DNA of 64,000 nt, from the NCBI GenBank assembly GCA_963920705.1, contig OY987225.1, forward strand, positions 30,875,538 through 30,939,537. Direction: 5' to 3'. Shown in pieces: positions 35,485 to 48,676 of the stretch (positions within the stretch are counted from its first letter, which is position 1; the number at the start of each line of letters is the position of its first letter). Both the position numbers and the translations under genes were made by a program. This DNA comes from Odiellus spinosus (Eukaryota; Arthropoda; Arachnida; Opiliones; Phalangiidae). The notes beneath the pieces were generated by a model. It saw nothing but the letters and a program-made list of their open reading frames with translations. It made no database searches and had not been told where the DNA came from.

Positions 35485-38236
35485 GTATTTATCGATCGGT
35501 CGTTTTACAGGGGGTGTATTTATCGATCGGTCGTTTTTACAGGGGGTGTATTTATCGATCGGTCGTTTTTACAGGGGGTGTTTTTATCGATCGGTCGTTT
35601 TTACAGGGGGTGTTTTTATCGATCGGTCGTTTTTACAGGGGGTGTTTTATCGATCGGTCGTTTTTACAGGGGGTGTATTTATCGATCGGTCGTTTTTACA
35701 GGGGGTGTATTTATCGATCGGTCGATTTCACAGGGGGTGTATTTATCGATCGGTCGTTTTTACAGGGGGTGTTTTTATCGATCGGTCGTTTTTGCAGGGG
35801 GTGTTTTTATCGATCGGTCGTTTTTACAGGGGGTGTTTTTATCAATCGGTCGTTTTTACAGGGGGTGTATTTATCGATCGTTCGTTTTTACAGGGGGTGT
35901 ATTTATCGATCGGTCGTTTTTACAGGGGGTGTATTTATCGATCGGTCGTTTTTACAGGGGGTGTATTTATCGATCGGTCGTTTTTACAGGGGGTGTATTT
36001 ATCGATCGGTCGTTTTTACAGGGGGTGTATTTATCGATCGGTCGTTTTTACAGGGGGTGTATTTATCGATCGGTCGTTTTTACAGGGGGTGTATTTATCG
36101 ATCGGTCGTTTTCACAGGGGGTGTATTTATCGATCGGTCGTTTTTACAGGGGGTGTTTTTATCGATCGGTCGTTTTTACAGGGGGTGTTTTTATCGATCG
36201 TTCGTTTTTACAGGGGGTGTTTTTATCGATCGGTGGTTTTTACAGGGGGTGTATTTATCGATAGGTCGTTTTTACAGGGGGTGTATTTATCGATCGGTCG
36301 TTTTTACAGGGGGTGTATTTATCGATCGGTCGTTTTTACAGGGGGTGTATTTATCGATCGGTCGTTTTTACAGGGGGTGTATTTATCGATCGGTCGTTTT
36401 TACAGGGGGTGTATTTATCGATCGGTCGTTTTTACAGGGGGTGTATTTATCGATCGGTCGTTTTTACAGGGGGTGTTTTTATCGATCGGTCGTTTTTACA
36501 GGGGTGTTTTTATCGATCGGTCGTTTTTACAGGGGTGTTTTTATCGATCGGTCGTTTTTACAGGGGGTGTATTTATCGATCGGTCGTTTTTACAGGGGGT
36601 GTATTTATCGATCGGTCGTTTTTACAGGGGGTGTATTTATCGATCGGTCGTTTTTACAGGGGGTGTATTTATAGATCGGTCATTTTTACAGGGGGTGTAT
36701 TTATCGATCGGTCGTTTTTACAGAGGGTCTAAAAACGACCGATCGATAAAAACACCCCCTGTAAAAACGACCGATCGATAAAAACACCCCCTGTAAAAAC
36801 GACCGATCGATAAATACACCCTGTAAAAACGACCGATCGATAAATACACCCCCTGAAAAAACGACCGATCGATAAATACACCCCCTGTAAAAACGACCGA
36901 TCGATAAATACACCCCCTGTAAAAACGACCGATCGATAAATACACCCCCTGTAAAAACGACCGATCGATAAATACACCCCCTGTAAAAACGACCGATCGA
37001 TAAAAACACCCCCTGTAAAAACGACCGATCTATAAATACACCCCCTATAAAAACGACCGATCGATAAATACACCCCCTGTAAAACCGACCGATAGATAAA
37101 TACACCCTCTGTAAAAACGACCAATCGAAAAAAACACCAGCTGTAAAAACGACCGATCGATAAAAACACCCCCTGTAAAAACACCCCCTGTAAAAACGAC
37201 CGATCGATAAATACACCCCCTGTAAAAACGACCGATCGATAAATACACCCCTGTAAAAACGACCGATCGATAAAAAACACCCCCTGTAAAAACGACCGAT
37301 TGATAAAAACACCCCCTGTAAAAACGACCGATCGATAAATACACCCCCTGTAAAAACGACCGATCGATAAATACACCCCCTGTAAAAACGACCGATCGAT
37401 AAATACACCCCCTGTAAAAACGACCGATCAATAAATACACCCCCTGTAAAAACGACCTATCGATAAATACACCCCCTGTAAAAACGACCGATCGATAAAA
37501 ACACCCCCTGTAAAAACGAACGATCGATAAAAACACCCCCTGTAAAAACGACCGATCGATAAAAACACCCCCTGTAAAAACGACCGATCGATAAATACAC
37601 CCCCTGTGAAAACGACCGATCGATAAATACACCCCCTGTAAAAACGACCGATCGATAAATACACCCCCTGTAAAAACGACCGATCGATAAATACACCCCC
37701 TGTAAAAACGACCGATCGATAAATACACCCCCTGTAAAAACGACCGATCGATAAATACACCCCCTGTAAAAACGACCGATCGATAAATACACCCCCTGTA
37801 AAAACGACCGATCGATAAATACACCCCCTGTAAAAACGAACGATCGATAAATACACCCCCTGTAAAAACGACCGATTGATAAAAACACCCCCTGTAAAAA
37901 CGACCGATCGATAAAAACACCCCCTGTAAAAACGACCGATCGATAAAAACACCCCCTGTAAAAACGACCGATCGATAAATACACCCCCTGTGAAATCGAC
38001 CGATCGATAAATACACCCCCTGTAAAAACGACCGATCGATAAATACACCCCCTGTAAAAACGACCGATCGATAAAACACCCCCTGTAAAAACGACCGATC
38101 GATAAAAACACCCCCTGTAAAAACGACCGATCGATAAAAACACCCCCTGTAAAAACGACCGATCGATAAATACACCCCCTGTAAAAACGACCGATCGATA
38201 AATACACCCCCTGTAAAACGACCGATCGATAAATAC
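35485..38236. repeat. palindrome: two ~0.8-kb inverted arms with a ~1.1-kb spacer
   Basis: Rare unit variants at 35501, 35641, 35721, 36201 and 36261 each have their reverse complement at a position giving the same coordinate sum, 73,721 (ends 38220, 38080, 38000, 37520 and 37460). This is an inverted duplication centred near 36860, not just two arrays facing each other. Variant order stops matching outside about 35485/38236 and inside about 36340/37380. Confidence 0.85.
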
Positions 38237-41200
38237 ACCCCCTGTAAAAACGACCGATCGATAAAAACACCCCCTGTAAAAACGACCGATCGATAAAAAC
38301 ACCCCCTGTAAAAACGACCGATCGATAAATACACCCCCAGTAAAAACGCCCGATCGATAAATACACCCCCTGTAAAAACGACCGATCGATAAATACACCC
38401 CCTGTAAAAACGACCGATCGATAAATACACCCCCTGTAAAAACGACCGATCGATAAAAACACCCCCTGTAAAAACGACCGATCGATAAATACACCCCCAG
38501 TAAAAACGCCCGATCGATAAATACACCCCCTGTAAAAACGACCGATCGATAAATACACCCCCTGTAAAAACGACCGATCGCTAAATACACCCCCTGTAAA
38601 AACGACCGATCGATAAATACACCCCCGGTAAAAACGACCGATCGTTAATACACCCAATGTAAAAACGACCGATCGATAAATACACCCCCAGTAAAAACGA
38701 CCGATCGATAAATACACCCCCTGTAAAGACGACCGATCGATAAATACACCCCCTGTAAAAACGACCGATCGATAAAAACACCCCCTGTAAAAACGACCGA
38801 TCGATAAAAACACCCCCTGTAAAAACGACCGATCGATAAATACACCCCCTGTAAAAACGACCGATCGATAAATACACCCCCTGTAAAAACGACCGATCGA
38901 TAAAAACACCCCCTGTAAAAACGACCGATCGATAAATACACCCCCTGTAAAAACGACCGATCGATAAACACACCCCCTGTAAAAACGACCGATCGATAAA
39001 AACACCCCCTGTAAAAACGACCGATCGATAAATACACCCCCTGTAAAAACGACCGATCGATAAAAACACCCCCTGTAAAAACGACCGATCGATAAATACA
39101 CCCCCTGTAAAAACGACCGATCGATAAACACACCCCCTGTAAAAACGACCGATCGATAAAAACACCCCCTGTAAAAACGACCGATCGATAAATACACCCC
39201 CTGTAAAAACGACCGATCGATAAATACACCCCCTGTAAAAACGACCGATCGATAAATACACCCCCTGTAAAAACGACCGATCGATAAAAACACCCCCTGT
39301 AAAAACGACCGATCGATAAATACACCCCCTGTAAAAACGACCGATCGATAAAAACACCCCTGTAAAAACGACCGATCGATAAATACACCCCCTGTAAAAA
39401 CGACCTATCGATAAATACACCCCCTGTAAAAACGACCGATCGATAAATACACCCCCTGTAAAAACGACCGATCGATAAAAACACCCCTGTAAAAACGACC
39501 GATCGATAAATACACCCCCTGTAAAAACGACCGATCGATAAATACACCCCCTGTAAAAACGACTGATCGATAAAAACACCCCCTGTAAAAACGACCGATC
39601 GATAAATACACCCCCTGTAAAAACGACCGATCGATAAATACACCCCCTGTAAAAACGACCGATCAATAAAAACACCCCCTGTAAAAACGACCGATCGATA
39701 AATACACCCCCTGTAAAAACGACCGATCGATAAATACACCCCCTGTAAAAACGACCGATCGATAAATACACCCCCTGTAAAAACGACCGATCGATAAATA
39801 CACCCCCTGTAAAAACGACCGATCGATAAATACACCCCCTGTAAAAACGACCGATCGATAAAAACACCCCCTGTAAAAACGACCGATCGATAAATACACC
39901 CCCTGTAAAAACGACCGATCGATAAACACACCCCCTGTAAAAACGACCGATCGATAAAAACACCCCCTGTAAAAACGACCGATCGATAAATACACCCCCT
40001 GTAAAAACGACCGATCGATAAAAACACCCCCTGTAAAAACGACCGATCGATAAATACACCCCCTGTAAAAACGACCGATCGATAAACACACCCCCTGTAA
40101 AAACGACCGATCGATAAAAACACCCCCTGTAAAAACGACCGATCGATAAATACACCCCCTGTAAAAACGACCGATCGATAAATACACCCCCTGTAAAAAC
40201 GACCGATCGATAAATACACCCCCTGTAAAAACGACCGATCGATAAAAACACCCCCTGTAAAAACGACCGATCGATAAATACACCCCCTGTAAAAACGACC
40301 GATCGATAAAAACACCCCTGTAAAAACGACCGATCGATAAATACACCCCCTGTAAAAACGACCTATCGATAAATACACCCCCTGTAAAAACGACCGATCG
40401 ATAAATACACCCCCTGTAAAAACGACCGATCGATAAAAACACCCCTGTAAAAACGACCGATCGATAAATACACCCCCTGTAAAAACGACCGATCGATAAA
40501 TACACCCCCTGTAAAAACGACTGATCGATAAAAACACCCCCTGTAAAAACGACCGATCGATAAATACACCCCCTGTAAAAACGACCGATCGATAAATACA
40601 CCCCCTGTAAAAACGACCGATCAATAAAAACACCCCCTGTAAAAACGACCGATCGATAAATACACCCCCTGTAAAAACGACCGATCGATAAATACACCCC
40701 CTGTAAAAACGACCGATCGATAAATACACCCCCTGTAAAAACGACCGATCGATAAATACACCCCCTGTAAAAACGACCGATCGAAAAAAACACCCCCTGT
40801 AAAAACGACCGATCGATAAAAACGCCCCCTGTAAAAACGACCGATCGATAAATACACCCCCTGTGAAAACGACCGATCGATATATACACCCCCTGTAAAA
40901 ACGACCGATCGATAAAAACGCCCCCTGTAAAAACGACCGATCGATAAAAACGCCCCCTGTAAAAACGACCGATCGATAAATACACCCCCTGTAAAAACGA
41001 CCGATCGAAAAATACACCCCCTGTAAAAACGACCGATCGATAAATACACCCCCTGTAAAAACGACCGATCGATAAATACACCCCCTGTAAAAACGACCGA
41101 TCGATAAATACACCCCCTGTAAAAACGACCGATTGATAAATACACCCCCCGTAAAAACGACCGATCGATAGAAACACCCCCTGTAAAAACGACCGATCGA

Positions 41201-44200
41201 TAAATACACCCCCTGTAAAAACGACCGATCGATAAATACACCCCCTGTAAAAACGACCGATCGATAATAACACCCCCTGTAAAAACGACCGATCGATAAA
41301 TACACCCCCTGTAAAAACGAACGATCGATAAATACACCCCCTGTAAAAACGAACGATCGATAAATACACCCCCTGTAAAAACGACCGATCGATAAAAACA
41401 CCCCCTGTAAAAACGACCGATCGAAAAAAACACCCGCTGTAAAAACGACCGATCGATAAAAACACCCCCTGTAAAAACGACCGATCGATAAATACACCCC
41501 CTGTGAAAACGACCGATCGATAAATACACCCTCTGTAAAAACGACCGATCGATAAATACACCCCCTGTAAAAACGACCGATCGATAAATACACCCCCTGT
41601 AAAAACGACCGATCGATAAATACACCCCCTGTAAAAACGACCGATCGATAAATACACCCCTTGTAAAAACGACCGATCGATAAATACACCCCCTGTAAAA
41701 ACGACCGATCGATAAAAACACCCCCTGTAAAAACGACCGATCGATAAAAATACCCCCTGTAAAAACGACCGATCGATAAATACACCCCCTGTAAAAACGA
41801 CCGATCGATAAATACACCCCCTGTAAAAACGACCGATCGATAAAAACATCCCCTGTAAAAACGACCGATCGATAAATACACCCCCTGTAAAAACGACCGA
41901 TCGATAAATACACCCCCTGTAAAAACGCCCGATCGATAAATACACCCCCTGTAAAAACGACCGATCGATAAATACACCCCCTGTAAAAACGACCGATCGA
42001 TAAATACACCCCCTGTAAAAACGACCGATCGATAAAAACACCCCCTGTAAAAACGACCGATCGATAAATACACCCCCTGTAAAAACGACCGATCGATAAA
42101 AACACCCCCTGTAAAAACGCCCGATCGATAAATACACCCCCTGTAAAAACGACCGATCGATAAAAACACCCCCTGTAAAAACGACCGATCGATAAATACA
42201 CCCCCTGTAAAAACGACCGATCGATAAATACACCCCCTGTAAAAACGACCGATCGATAAATACACCCGCTGTAAAAACGACCGATCGATAAAAACACCTC
42301 CTGTAAAAACGACCGATCGATAAATACACCCCCTGTAAAAACGACCGATCGATAAATACACCCCCTTTAAAAACGACCGATCGATAAATACACCCCCTGT
42401 AAAAACGACCGATCGATAAATACACCCCCTGTAAAAACGACCGATCGATAAATACACCCCCTGTAAAAACGACCGATCGATAAATACACCCTATGTAAAA
42501 ACGACCGATCGATAAAAACACCCCCTGTAAAAACGACCGATCGATAAAAATACCCCCTGTAAAAACGACCGATCGATAAATACACCCCCTGTAAAAACGA
42601 CCGATCGATAAATACACCCCCTGTAAAAACGACCGATCGATAAAAACACCCCCTGTAAAAACGACCGATCGATAAATACACCCCCTGTAAAAACGACCGA
42701 TCGATAAATACACCCCCTGTAAAAACGCCCGATCGATAAATACACCCCCTGTAAAAACGACCGATCGATAAATACACCCCCTGTAAAAACGACCGATCGA
42801 TAAATACACCCCCTGTAAAAACGACCGATCGATAAAAACACCCCCTGTAAAAACGACCGATCGATAAATACACCCCCTGTAAAAACGACCGATCGATAAA
42901 AACACCCCCTGTAAAAACGCCCGATCGATAAATACACCCCCTGTAAAAACGACCGATCGATAAAAACACCCCCTGTAAAAACGACCGATCGATAAATACA
43001 CCCCCTGTAAAAACGACCGATCGATAAATACACCCCCTGTAAAAACGACCGATCGATAAATACACCCGCTGTAAAAACGACCGATCGATAAAAACACCTC
43101 CTGTAAAAACGACCGATCGATAAATACAACCCCTGTAAAAACGAACGATCGATAAAAACACCCCCTGTAAAAACGACCGATCGATAAAAACACCCCCTGT
43201 AAAAACGACCGATCGATAAATACACCCCCTGTAAAAACGACCGATCGATAAATACACCGCCTATAAAAACGACCGATCGATAAATACACCCCCTGTAAAA
43301 ACGACCGATCGATAAAAACACCTCCTGTAAAAACGACCGATCGATAAAAACACCCCCTGTAAAAACGACCGATCGATAAATACACCCGCTGTAAAAACGA
43401 CCGATCGATAAAAACACCTCCTGTAAAAACGACCGATCGATAAAAACACCCCCTGTAAAAACGACTGATCGATAAATACACCCCCAGTAAAAACGACCGA
43501 TCGATAAATACACCCCCTGTAAAAACGACCGATCGATAAATACACCCCCTGTAAAAACGACCGATCGATAAATACACCCCCTGTAAAAACGACCGATCGA
43601 TAAATACACCCCTGTAAAAACGACCGATCGATAAATACACCCCGTGTAAAAACGACCGATCGATAAATACACCCCCTGTAAAAACGACCGATCGATAAAT
43701 ACACCCCCTGTAAAAACGACCGATCGATAAAAACACCCCCTGTAAAAACGACCGATCGATAAATTCACCCCCAGTAAAAACGACCGATCGATAAATACAC
43801 CCCCAGTAAAAACGACCGATCGATAAATACACCCCCTGTAAAAACGACCGATCGATAAATACACCCGCTGTAAAAACGACCGATCGATAAATACACCCCC
43901 AGTAAAAACGACCGATCGATAAATACACCCCCTGTAAAAACGACCGATCGATAAATACACCCCCTGTAAAAACGACCGATCGATAAATACACCCCCTGTA
44001 AAAACGACCGATCGATAAATACACCCCCTGTAAAAACGACCGATCGATGAAAACACCCCCTGTAAAAACGACCGATCGATAAAAACACCCCCTGTAAAAA
44101 CGACCGATCGATAAATACACCCCCTGTAAAAACGACCGATCGATAAATACACCCCCTGTAAAAACGACCGATCGATAAATACACCCCCTGTAAAAACGAC

Positions 44201-47200
44201 CGATCGATAAAAACACCCCCTGTAAAAACGACCGATCGATAAATACACCCCCTGTAAAAACGACCGATCGATAAATACACCCCTGTAAAAACGACCGATC
44301 GATAAATGCACCCCCTGTAAAATAGACCGATCGATAAATACACCCCCTGTAAAAACGACCGATCGATAAATACACCCCCTGTAAAAACGACCGATCGATA
44401 AATACACCCCCTGTAAAAACGACCGATCGATAAAAACACCCCCTGTAAAAACGACCGATCGATAAATACACCCCCTGTAAAAACGACCGATCGATAAATA
44501 CACCCCTGTAAAAACGACCGATCGATAAATACACCCCCTGTAAAATAGACCGATCGATAAATACACCCCCTGTAAAAACGACCGATCGATAAATACACCC
44601 CCTGTAAAAACGACCGATCGATAAAAACACCCCCTGTAAAAACGACCGATCGATAAATACACCCCCTGTAAAAACGACCGATCGATAAATACACCCCCTG
44701 TAAAAACGCCCGATCGATAAATACACCCCCTGTAAAAACGACCGATCGATAAATACACCCCCTGTAAAAACGACCGATCGATAAATACACCCCCTGTAAA
44801 AACGACCGATCGATAAAAACACCCCCTGTAAAAACGACCGATCGATAAATACACCCCCTGTAAAAACGACCGATCGATAAAAACACCCCCTGTAAAAACG
44901 CCCGATCGATAAATACACCCCCTGTAAAAACGACCGATCGATAAAAACACCCCTGTAAAAACGACCGATCGATAAATACACCCCCTGTAAAAACGACCGA
45001 TCGATAAATACACCCCCTGTAAAAACGACCGATCGATAAATACACCCGCTGTAAAAACGACCGATCGATAAAAACACCTCCTGTAAAAACGACCGATCGA
45101 TAAATACAACCCCTGTATAAACGAACGATCGATAAAAACACCCCCTGTAAAAACGACCGATCGATAAAAACACCCCCTGTAAAAACGACCGATCGATAAA
45201 TACACCCCCTGTAAAAACGACCGATCGATAAATACACCGCCTATAAAAACGACCGATCGATAAATACACCCCCTGTAAAAACGACCGATCGATAAAAACA
45301 CCTCCTGTAAAAACGACCGATCGATAAAAACACCCCCTGTAAAAACGACCGATCGATAAATACACCCGCTGTAAAAACGACCGATCGATAAAAACACCTC
45401 CTGTAAAAACGACCGATCGATAAAAACACCCCCTGTAAAAACGACTGATCGATAAATACACCCCCAGTAAAAACGACCGATCGATAAATACACCCCCTGT
45501 AAAAACGACCGATCGATAAATACACCCCCTGTAAAAACGACCGATCGATAAATACACCCCCTGTAAAAACGACCGATCGATAAATACACCCCTGTAAAAA
45601 CGACCGATCGATAAATACACCCCGTGTAAAAACGACCGATCGATAAATACACCCCCTGTAAAAACGACCGATCGATAAATACACCCCCTGTAAAAACGAC
45701 CGATCGATGAAAACACCCCCTGTAAAAACGACCGATCGATAAAAACACCCCCTGTAAAAACGACCGATCGATAAATACACCCCCTGTAAAAACGACCGAT
45801 CGATAAATACACCCCCTGTAAAAACGACCGATCGATAAATACACCCCCTGTAAAAACGACCGATCGATAAAAACACCCCCTGTAAAAACGACCGATCGAT
45901 AAATACACCCCCTGTAAAAACGACCGATCGATAAATACACCCCTGTAAAAACGACCGATCGATAAATACACCCCCTGTAAAATAGACCGATCGATAAATA
46001 CACCCCCTGTAAAAACGACAGATCGATAATTACACCCCCTGTAAAAACGCCCGATCGATAAATACACCCCCTGTAAAAACGACCGATCGATAAATACACG
46101 CCCTGTAAAAACGACCGATCGATAAAAACACCCCCTGTAAAAACGACCGATCGATAAATACACCCCCTGTAAAAACGACCGATCGATAAATACACCCCCT
46201 TTGAAAACGACCGATCGATAAATACACCCCCAGTAAAAACGACCGATCGATAAATACACCCCCTGTAAAAACGACCGATCGATAAATACACCCCCTGTAA
46301 AAACGACCGATCGATAAATACACCCCCTGTAAAAACGACCGATCGATAAATACACCCGCTGTAAAAACGACCGATCGATAAAAACACCTCCTGTAAAAAC
46401 GACCGATCGATAAATACACCCCCTGTAAAAACGAACGATCGATAAAAACACCTCCTGTAAAAACGACCGATCGATAAAAACACCCCCTGTAAAAACGACC
46501 GATCTATAAATACACCCCCTGTAAAACGACCGATCGATAAATACACCCCCTTTGAAAACGACCGATCGATAAATACACCCCCTGTAAAAACGACCGATCA
46601 ATAAATACACCCCCTGTAAAAACGACCGATCGATAAATACACCCCCTGTAAAAACGACCGATCGATAAATACACCCCCTGTAAAAACGACCGATCAATAA
46701 ATACACCCCCTGTAAAAACGACCGATCGATAAAAACACCCCCTGTAAAAACGACCGATCGATAAAAACACCCCTTGTAAAAAAGACCGATCGATAAATAC
46801 ACCCCCTGTAAAAACGACCGATCGATAAAAACACCCCCTGTAAAAACGACCGATCGATAAATACACCCCCAGTAAAAACGCCCGATCGATAAATACACCC
46901 CCTGTAAAAACGACCGATCGATAAATACACCCCCTGTAACAACGACCGATCGATAAATACACCCCCTGAAAAACGACCGATCGAAAAAATACACCCCCTG
47001 TAAAAACGACCGATCGATAAATACACCCCCTGTAAAAACGACCGATCGATAAATACACCCCCTGTAAAAACGACCGATCGATAAATACACCCCCTGTAAA
47101 AACGACCGATCGATAAATACACCCCCTGTAAAAACGACCGATCGATAAATACACCCCCTGTAAAAACGACCGATCGATAAATACACCCCCTGTAAAAACG

Positions 47201-47296
47201 ACCGAACGATAAATACACCCCCTGTAAAAACGACCGATCGCTAAATACACCCCCTGTAAAAACGACCGATCGATAAATACACCCCCTGTAAAAACG
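36728..47296 (-). repeat. giant 32-bp minisatellite, right arm (- orientation)
   Basis: The same 32-bp unit in reverse complement (TACACCCCCTGTAAAAACG and CCGATCGATAAA blocks), about 330 copies. Orientation switches abruptly at 36727/36728 beside an aberrant unit (ACAGAGGGTCTAAAAACG). The open frames, up to 2507 codons, are on the - strand only. Higher-order copies are visible: about 1 kb at 42.7-43.7 kb repeats at 44.7-45.7 kb (offset 1,980), about 0.8 kb at 38.88-39.66 kb repeats at offset 958, and 41.7-42.3 kb repeats at offset 800. Confidence 0.97.
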
Positions 47297-48676
47297 AGGG
47301 GAGGGGAGGGGAGGTGAGTTGGGGAGGGGAGGGGAGTTGGGGTGGGGAGGGGTGGGGAGTTATACACCCCCTGTAAAAACGACCGATCGATAAATACACC
47401 CCCTGTAAAAACGAGGGAAGGGGAGGGGAGTTATACACCCCCTGTAAAAACGACCGATCGATAAATACACCCCTGTAAAAACGAGGGGAGGGGAGTTGGT
47501 GAGGGGAGGGGAGTTGGGGAGAGGAGGGGAGGAGAGGGGAGGGGAGTTGGGGAGGAGAGGGGAGGGGAGTTGGGGAGAGGAGGGGAGGGGAGTTGGGGAG
47601 GGGTGGGAATTGTAGGGGAGTTAGGGAGGGGAGGGGCATTATACACCCCCTGTAAAAACGACCGATCGATAAATACACCCCCTGTAAAAACGAGAGGAGG
47701 GGAGGGGAGTTGGGAAGGGGATGGGAGGGGAGGTGAGTTGGGGAGGGGAGGGGAGTTGGGGTGGGGAGGGGAGGGGAGTTGGGGTGGGGAGGGGAGTTGG
47801 GGAGGGGATGGGAGGGGAGGTGAGTTGGGGAGGGGAGGGGAGGGGAGTTGGGGTGGGGAGGGGAGTTGGGAAGGGGATGGGAGGGGAGGTGAGTTGGGGA
47901 GGGGAGGGGAGGGGAGGGGAGTTGGGGTGGGGAGGGGAGGGGAGTTATACACCCCCTGTAAAAACGACCGATCGATATATACACCCCCTGTAAAAACGAG
48001 GGAAGGGGAGGGGAGTTGGGGAGGGGAGGGGAATTATACACCCCCTGTTAAAACGACCGATCGATAAATACACCCCCTGTAAAAACGAGGGGAGGGGAGG
48101 GGATGGGAGGGGAGGGGATTTGGGGAGGGGAGGGGAGTTGGGGAGGGGATGGGAGTTGGGGAGGGGATGGGAGGGGAGGGGAGTTGGGGAGGGGAGGGGA
48201 GTTGGGGAGGGGATGGGAGGGGAGGTGAGTTGGGGAGGGGAGGGGAGTTGGGGTGGGGTGGGGAGGGGAGGGGAGTTATACACCCCCTGTAAAAACGACC
48301 GATCGATAAATACAACCCCTGTAAAAACGAGGGGAGGGGAGTTGGGGAGGGGAGTTATACACCGCCTGTAAAAACGACCGGTCGATAAATACACCCCCTG
48401 TAAAAACGACCGATCGATAAATACACCCCCTGTAAAAACGAGGGGAGGGGAGGGGAGTCGGGGAGAGGAGGGGAGGGGAGTTGGGGAGGGGAGGGGAGTT
48501 GGGGAGTGGAGGGCGTTGGGGAGGGGAGGGGATTTATACACCCCTGTAAAAACGACCGATCGATAAATACACCCCCTGTAAAAACGAGGGGAGGGGAGGG
48601 GAGTTATACACCCCCTGTAAAAACGACCGATCGATAAATACACCCCCTGTAAAAACGAGGGGAGGGGAGGGGAGTT
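47297..48676 (+). repeat. G-rich (GGGGA)n blocks interleaved with core units
   Basis: Ten or so blocks of GAGGGGAGGGG with GTTGGGG or GTGGGG steps alternate with one or two core units (TACACCCCCTGTAAAAACG). On the + strand, runs of four Gs are separated by one or two bases, an exceptionally dense potential G-quadruplex region of nearly 1.4 kb. Frames here encode Pro/Ser/Leu or Gly/Glu/Val repeats and are not genes. Confidence 0.92.

Larger units (their letters stand above)
30020..36727 (+). repeat. giant 32-bp minisatellite, left arm (+ orientation)
   Basis: About 205 head-to-tail copies of a 32-bp unit made of TTTTTACAGGGGGTGTATTT followed by ATCGATCGGTCG. The main variant reads GTGTTTTTAT instead of GTGTATTTAT; rare variants include four-T units and GGGCG, TCATT or AGCGATC changes. 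The + strand has no stop codon in any frame, which explains frames of up to 1582 codons; three units encode a 32-residue pattern. I see no start context, promoter, codon bias or homologue that would make it a gene. Internal duplications are present (for example 30470-30800 and 31450-31800). Confidence 0.97.

Noticed and set aside
30054..47186. Giant open reading frames (1270, 1582, 2507 codons) as real repeat proteins
   Set aside because: They overlap each other in all three frames of one strand, switch strand with repeat orientation and are fully explained by a stop-free 32-bp unit. There is no splice, promoter or homology support.
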